A model generated the notes under the pieces. The model did no database searches. It was not told the origin of the DNA and saw only the letters and a list, made by a program, of their open reading frames with translations. The position numbers and the translations under genes are program-made. A DNA stretch of 10,087 bases from an uncultured Leptolyngbya sp. Lineage in GTDB: Bacteria > Cyanobacteriota > Cyanobacteriia > Phormidesmidales > Phormidesmidaceae. The stretch spans positions 1-10,087 of the forward strand of contig CALBPH010000562.1 of assembly GCA_937899365.1 (NCBI GenBank), in the 5' to 3' direction. How positions within the stretch are numbered: the stretch's first letter is position 1; each line of letters starts with the position of its first letter. Shown here one piece after another: positions 5,973 to 10,087 of this stretch.

Positions 5973-8384
5973 ATGCTAGAAAGTCTCCTCTCTTTTCTCC
6001 TTGGTTGGACCAACGCCGAGCAGTGCGGCACTAGGCAATCGTTCATCCAGATTCCAGGTTTGGTCAACACGGTCTCTTCGAAAAATGTTGACCAGACGAG
6101 CATCCCGATTACCCATATTTATACCGTTAGTGAAAACGTAGTGGCGTTACGGATAGAAGCCGGTGAGCTGGTCCGGGGTAAGCAAGTCGCCTATGAGTCC
6201 CAGCCCGGTGACGTTATCAAAGAAAAAAACTGGGTATTTCGCAATGGAAAACCCCTAGGGCAACTAGTCTTGGGAGATGCCAATCTAATTTTGCTAGCCG
6301 ATCAGCGTCTGGGGCCAACGCTGAATACTCGCTGCGTCGGTGACCTCAGCCGTTACAAAGTCACTACCGCAGACGGTAGCAAGATAGTTCCCACCAATGT
6401 TTATCGTAAAAGCAAAATCGATAGCATGGCCCAAACGGGTCCGTGGAACTTTGAGTGGCCCATGGTCCATACGCTATTTCTAGAACTACCGGAGGCCCTT
6501 ACCCCCGGCGAAACCTATCGGTTTAGCTTTGCTGACCAATTTCTGCAAGATACTGAATTTTTGTATAGACCCGAGAAAACCCGTAGTGAAGCCGTACAGA
6601 TATCTCACCTGGGTTTTGATCCAGATGATGCGGCCAAAGTCGCCTTCCTATCTACATGGATGGGCAATGGTGGCGGTCTTAGCTATGTCGCAGGTAAGCC
6701 ATTCTGGCTAATTGATACGGCCACAGGTGAGCGGGTCTATGACGGTAAAACCACCCTTTCCCAGGCCGGTGATGTCAAAAACCTACGGGAGAGAAACCAC
6801 AATGACACCGATGTGTTCATGATGGACTTTAGCCAGTTCTCCACCCCTGGTCAGTATCGCGTTTATGTGGATGGAGTGGGCACCTCCTACGAATTTGAAA
6901 TTGGCGAAAATACCTGGCGTGACGCATTTTATGTGTCTGCTCGGGGGATGTATCACCAGCGAAGTGGCATTGCCCTGGAGCAGCCCTACACCGACTACGA
7001 GCGTCCCCGACCGTTTCACCCCGATGACGATGTGGTGATTTATCAGTCCACCGTTCCCCTGATGGAGACCAACATGGGCTTCAACTACCGGGATGGGGCC
7101 AACGCCTTTGAAGCCCTAATGGCCACTCGCACAGAGGAAGAAGTTCCAGACGCTTGGGGAGGCTGGATGGATGCTGGTGACTGGGATCGGCGGATCTCCC
7201 ATTTGCAAGTTACCCGGTCATTTTTAGAGCTGGTGGAACTCTATCCAGAGTATTTCAAGGAGATTGACTTAAACCTACCCGAATCCAACAATGATCTGCC
7301 CGATATTGTGGATGAGGCCCTGTGGGGATTGGATGTGTTCCGGCGGCTCCAGACAAAAGCGGGGGGCATACCGGGAGGCATTGAATCATCGGGCCACCCC
7401 ATTCGGCCAGAGGGCAGTTGGCAAGAATCCCAAACGGTCATGGTGTATGGTCCAGGTATATGGTCCAGCTATACCTACGCCAACGTGGCGGCTCGGGCCG
7501 CCTATGTGCTGGCTGCCTACGATCAGGACCTGGCTAACACCTATAAAGACAGCGCTATTCGTGCCATGAACTGGGCCAATGCTGAATTGGCCAAAGAACC
7601 GGAAGAACCGGACTCTTTTCTCTATTCTCGTGTTTATGACGAACGTAATCTGGCCGCGGCCGAACTCTATCGATTGACGGGCGATGAGCAGTGGCATCAG
7701 CTTTTTCTAGATACCACTATCTTTACCAATGCCAACGCTCCCTTGAAAAGGTGGAACAACCACGATCACAGCCATGCTGCATTTGTCTATGCCCGCACGG
7801 AGCGTCCCAAGATTAATCAAACCATCAAACAAAACGCCATCAATACCCTAGTGCGGACGGCTAAGACTGATATTGAGAATATAGAGCGCACAGGCTTTAA
7901 GTGGAACGTTGACCCAGGGTTAATGATTGGGTGGGGAACCATGACCACACCTAAAACCCAAACACTTTTCCACGCCCATACCCTGACGGGTGACGATGCC
8001 TATTTAAAAGCGGGCATCTTAGCAACTCAGTTTGCAGCAGGGGCCAACCCTAGCAACATGTCCTACACCATTGGCGTTGGCCATAGAAATCCCAAGATGC
8101 CCCTAATGGCCGATGTCCGTGCCTTGGGCAAGGAACCACCTCCGGGGATCACAGTTTATGGCCCCATGGATTTACAAGATGCCGAAGGCCATGTCAGAAA
8201 ATGGCACTGGGCTGTGGACATGTTTGCCAATAAAGTGACCCCTACGGCCTGGGAATGGCCCACATCCGAGGCCTATTTCGACTCATATTATTACGTACCC
8301 GTCACCGAATTTACGGTGCATCAGTCCATCGGACCAACGGCTTATACGTGGGGTTACCTGGCGGCAAGTGATAAAAACAAGTGA
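5973..8384 (+). CDS. Glycoside hydrolase family 9 protein with Ig-like N-terminal domain
   Basis: The family splits beta-1,4-glucans or related beta-linked sugars by inversion; bacterial members include endoglucanases and exo-glucosaminidases. Residues 1-206 form an unassigned beta-rich region, 207-312 look like the CelD_N Ig-like domain (QISHLGFDPDDAAKVAFL...TPGQYRVYVDG), and about 320-800 are the alpha/alpha-barrel. WGGWMDAGDWD contains the DAGD signature (D400, D403), where the catalytic base lies. The acid Glu is probably E779 in PVTEFTVHQSIGP, with E766 an alternative. GANPSNMSYTIGVGHRNPKMP replaces the usual Pro-His-His-Arg region, so substrate may not be plain cellulose. Location is unclear: MLESLLSFLLGW is hydrophobic but lacks positive charge, and TAG directly precedes the ATG, leaving no upstream in-frame start. 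No ribosome binding site is obvious. Confidence 0.88.
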   Translation: MLESLLSFLLGWTNAEQCGTRQSFIQIPGLVNTVSSKNVDQTSIPITHIYTVSENVVALRIEAGELVRGKQVAYESQPGDVIKEKNWVFRNGKPLGQLVLGDANLILLADQRLGPTLNTRCVGDLSRYKVTTADGSKIVPTNVYRKSKIDSMAQTGPWNFEWPMVHTLFLELPEALTPGETYRFSFADQFLQDTEFLYRPEKTRSEAVQISHLGFDPDDAAKVAFLSTWMGNGGGLSYVAGKPFWLIDTATGERVYDGKTTLSQAGDVKNLRERNHNDTDVFMMDFSQFSTPGQYRVYVDGVGTSYEFEIGENTWRDAFYVSARGMYHQRSGIALEQPYTDYERPRPFHPDDDVVIYQSTVPLMETNMGFNYRDGANAFEALMATRTEEEVPDAWGGWMDAGDWDRRISHLQVTRSFLELVELYPEYFKEIDLNLPESNNDLPDIVDEALWGLDVFRRLQTKAGGIPGGIESSGHPIRPEGSWQESQTVMVYGPGIWSSYTYANVAARAAYVLAAYDQDLANTYKDSAIRAMNWANAELAKEPEEPDSFLYSRVYDERNLAAAELYRLTGDEQWHQLFLDTTIFTNANAPLKRWNNHDHSHAAFVYARTERPKINQTIKQNAINTLVRTAKTDIENIERTGFKWNVDPGLMIGWGTMTTPKTQTLFHAHTLTGDDAYLKAGILATQFAAGANPSNMSYTIGVGHRNPKMPLMADVRALGKEPPPGITVYGPMDLQDAEGHVRKWHWAVDMFANKVTPTAWEWPTSEAYFDSYYYVPVTEFTVHQSIGPTAYTWGYLAASDKNK

Positions 8385-8444
8385 TAAAAATTAAGCAATA
8401 AGAAACAGGAGCGTTGCTGATCCTCCCCAGGGATAAGGCAAAAT

Positions 8445-9257
8445 ATGCAGGATGTCCTTGTCCCTCGTCCCATGGATCTGCCCAGCTGTCGCATCAAAAT
8501 TATCAACGGTAATACCTGTCAGCCCATGACGGTCAATATTAATACCTCGGCTCAGAACGTTAAGTTTCCAAGGACTGAGATTCTGACTGTGCAGCCTCAG
8601 ACAGGACCTGAATCCATTGAGAGTTTTTATGATGAGTATCTAGCTATCCCCGGCATTCTAGAACAGATTATTCTAGACAGTGATTCCGATGCGTTTATCT
8701 TGGCTTGCTGGGGGGATCCTGGTATTGAAGCGGCCCGTGAGATCACCTCGAAACCTGTGGTTGGCATTGCGGAGGCCAGTCTCTACATGGCAAACATGCT
8801 GGCAGCAAAGTGGAGCGTAGTCACCACACTCCACCGCGTCCGGGACATGGTGGAAAAAACAGTTTCTAAAACAGGACTAACGGCACGATGCGCCTCGGTG
8901 CGGACGACAAAGCTGTCGGTGCTCGATACGGAACAAGACCGGGCTGCCACCTTAGATGTGTTGACTGAGGCCAGCCAACTGGCCATTAGTGAGGATGGGG
9001 CTGAAGCCATTTGCTTGGGCTGTGCTGGCATGAGTGGACTGGAGCAACAATTAGAAGACCGGCTGGGGGTGCCGGTAATTGATGCGGTGGCGGCAGCGGT
9101 CAAGATGGCAGAGTCTTTAGTGAGCTTAGGGAAAACAACCAGCAAACAGTTAACTTATCGTCTACCAGAACTTAAACGTGTTAAAGGATATGGAGCACAT
9201 TTTCAGGCTGAAACATGGCATGGCCAGGGCAGGGCAGCGGCTGTAGACAAGACTTAG
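8445..9257 (+). CDS. Asp/Glu/hydantoin racemase-family protein
   Basis: A cofactor-free two-cysteine racemase of the group that includes hydantoin and allantoin racemases. Visible are IKIINGNTCQPMT (relatives have NPNTS), GPESIESFYDEYLAIPGIL, FILACWGDPGI with the first catalytic Cys (C88), PVVGIAEASLYMANML, WSVVTT, RCASVR, EAICLGCAGMSGL with the second Cys (C193), and LGVPVIDAVAAAVKMAESL. Both cysteines are present, so it is likely active. ATG 8445 gives 270 aa; ATG 8472 (MDLPSCRIKIING) is nearer the family's usual N-terminus and equally possible. A glycine/purine-rich stretch (GGGATAAGG) precedes the first. The C-terminal tail after GYGAHF is extra. It follows the hydrolase gene by 60 bases and may be co-transcribed. 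Substrate unknown; hydantoin or allantoin turnover would fit a nitrogen role. Confidence 0.87.
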   Translation: MQDVLVPRPMDLPSCRIKIINGNTCQPMTVNINTSAQNVKFPRTEILTVQPQTGPESIESFYDEYLAIPGILEQIILDSDSDAFILACWGDPGIEAAREITSKPVVGIAEASLYMANMLAAKWSVVTTLHRVRDMVEKTVSKTGLTARCASVRTTKLSVLDTEQDRAATLDVLTEASQLAISEDGAEAICLGCAGMSGLEQQLEDRLGVPVIDAVAAAVKMAESLVSLGKTTSKQLTYRLPELKRVKGYGAHFQAETWHGQGRAAAVDKT

Positions 9258-9395
9258 CAGCTGTTTCCAAATGCTGATTAAAAAATTAAGATTGTTGTTT
9301 TTTATCCTGTTATCGGACGGGGCTGTACCAGTGTATAAAAGCGGCATCTTAACCGCATTCTGTTTCGAGAAAGTCGATACTGTAGAACTATGACT

Positions 9396-9411
9396 CGCCC
9401 CTCTGTGGGCG
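9396..9411 (+). other. Small 5'-leader hairpin before the 9442 gene
   Basis: CGCCC (9396-9400) and GGGCG (9407-9411) form a five-pair G-C stem with a CTCTGT loop. The motif CCCTCTGTG is repeated directly at 9399-9407 and 9413-9421. A TATAAA box at 9334-9339 could be the -10 of this gene, with only a weak -35. The rest of the 9258-9441 gap shows nothing distinct. Confidence 0.35.
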
Positions 9412-9441
9412 TCCCTCTGTGTGTGATCCTTAGGTGTGACT

Positions 9442-9912
9442 ATGTTTAAGTCAACAACGTTTAAGTCAACAGCTTTCAAATTAACCAGCCTTGCCTTACC
9501 ACTGGTGTTAGCTACCGCTGCACAAGCCGCCAGTGAGATGAGACTGGCCCTGGGGTTTACAGCTGCCCAGGCCAGTGGTCAGACCGTTGGTTCCTTTGGT
9601 CTAGCCAATATTGCCAGTCGTGACAGCAGTGGTGAATTTTGCCTGGGCTATGCTGACCGCAGTCCAGATCATGTTTTGACCCTAGAGCAGGCGTTTACTC
9701 AGCTCACCATTGCGGTGGATAGTGGCGGTGCCGACACGACGCTGCTGATTCAAGGGCCTAATGACAGCACGGTACGCTGCAATGACAACGCCAGTCGCCA
9801 AAGCCGTGACGCTCAAATTCAAGACACCTTTGCCGAGGGCACCTACCAGGTGTGGGTGGGCTCATTTGAGCAAGATGGCCGCCATCGCTATAGCCTGAAG
9901 GTGACGGAATAA
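9442..9912 (+). CDS. Exported protein with PPC-like beta-sandwich domain (156 aa)
   Basis: A secreted or periplasmic protein of unknown role. A clear signal peptide covers about residues 1-30: Lys-rich MFKSTTFKSTAFK, hydrophobic LTSLALPLVLATA, and an AQA-A cleavage site. From about residue 75, LTLEQAFTQLTIAVDSGGADTTLLIQGPNDSTVRCNDN...FAEGTYQVWVGSFEQDGRHRYSLKVTE resembles the bacterial pre-peptidase C-terminal (PPC) domain often seen on cyanobacterial secreted proteins: DTTLxxxxPxxxxxCNDN, then GxYxVWVGS. Two cysteines (in EFCLGYAD and VRCNDN) could form a disulfide. ATG 9442 is preferred; GTG 9436 adds two residues. It is monocistronic by spacing and convergent with the next gene. Confidence 0.75.
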   Translation: MFKSTTFKSTAFKLTSLALPLVLATAAQAASEMRLALGFTAAQASGQTVGSFGLANIASRDSSGEFCLGYADRSPDHVLTLEQAFTQLTIAVDSGGADTTLLIQGPNDSTVRCNDNASRQSRDAQIQDTFAEGTYQVWVGSFEQDGRHRYSLKVTE

Positions 9913-9918
9913 TTGGGA

Positions 9919-10086
9919 TTAGGTCTTGATAAACAACGCGCGATAAACGGGTTTACCCTGGGCCAGGGTGACCCGTTCGCGGTCGGTTGGGGCAGCTAGG
10001 GGATTGCTGGCAAGCCATAGACCGGTTGTGCCGGGGTGGGGCGGCTCTAAGAAGCGCTTAAATTGAGCGTTAGCAGAAAAGACTTC
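9919..10086 (-). CDS. C-terminal 55 residues of an unrecognised protein, start outside the window
   Basis: The minus strand is open from the right edge to TAA 9919-9921. The segment EVFSANAQFKRFLEPPHPGTTGLWLASNPL and TDRERVTLAQGKPVYRALFIKT looks like genuine protein: mixed composition with strand-like PVYRALFI at the end, and codon use like its neighbours. I do not recognise the family. Its end is six bases from the end of the exported protein gene (convergent), and its last part contains the inverted repeat at 9946-9977. Confidence 0.6.
   Translation of the reverse strand, partial: EVFSANAQFKRFLEPPHPGTTGLWLASNPLAAPTDRERVTLAQGKPVYRALFIKT
9946..9977. repeat. Strong inverted repeat between convergent genes
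   Basis: Two nested pairs of arms: AACGGGT (9946-9952) with ACCCGTT (9971-9977), and ACCCTGG (9955-9961) with CCAGGGT (9963-9969). They are separated only by TT on one side and G on the other, with a one-base centre that would open to a three-base loop. The stem lies 34 bases past the stop of the plus-strand gene and inside the coding end of the minus-strand gene. It may end or stabilise the plus-strand transcript; there is no T-run, so intrinsic termination is uncertain. Confidence 0.7.
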
Positions 10087-10087
10087 G

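Noticed and set aside
6783..7019. Several open frames antisense or out of frame within the GH9 gene (also 7241-7441, 7291-7569, 7386-7697)
   Set aside because: All lie inside a continuous, domain-supported 803-codon gene and show no independent coding signs.

Overview
The window looks like cyanobacterial chromosome. Three GCGATCGC (HIP1) octamers are visible (694-701, 3650-3657, 4498-4505), base composition is moderate, and the proteins read like cyanobacterial versions of their families: a GdmH-type guanidine hydrolase, QueG with the WVAK...RDYGSWVFLGEILT segment, and GcvT. The genus cannot be fixed; a filamentous Leptolyngbya-like lineage is only a guess. I see no insertion sequence, CRISPR array, rRNA or tRNA.

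Region 1 (1-1105, minus strand) is the most informative part. The arginase/ureohydrolase-family gene there (start at 846, running off the left edge) is preceded by a textbook guanidine-I (ykkC) riboswitch with an intrinsic terminator that shares its last conserved segment. Upstream of the riboswitch lies a GTA-N8-TAC NtcA-like site and, 24 bases further on, a TACTAG -10 box. Together these say guanidine hydrolase (gdmH), not agmatinase: a guanidine-nitrogen gene probably controlled both by global nitrogen status and by guanidine. The coding frame appears to lose one base near position 42.

Region 2 (1280-3178, plus strand) holds a small exported protein of unknown function, a GNAT acetyltransferase and queG, tightly packed and probably co-transcribed. 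queG carries one in-frame TAA in an otherwise well-preserved 333-codon frame, so the tRNA-queuosine gene is either freshly inactivated or the base is wrong.

Region 3 (3295-5884) has a minus-strand sulfotransferase-like gene with an altered PAPS-binding loop, a divergently oriented gcvT (glycine cleavage T protein), an 18-bp tandem repeat that begins inside the last codons of gcvT, and a convergent Nudix hydrolase.

Region 4 (5973-10086) has a large family-9 glycoside hydrolase with Ig-like N-terminal region, an Asp/Glu/hydantoin racemase-family gene, a small exported protein with a PPC-like beta domain, and the 3' end of an unrecognised minus-strand gene containing a strong inverted repeat. 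Two single-base lesions (gdmH and queG) within 2.6 kb mean that sequence accuracy should be checked before either is read as gene decay.
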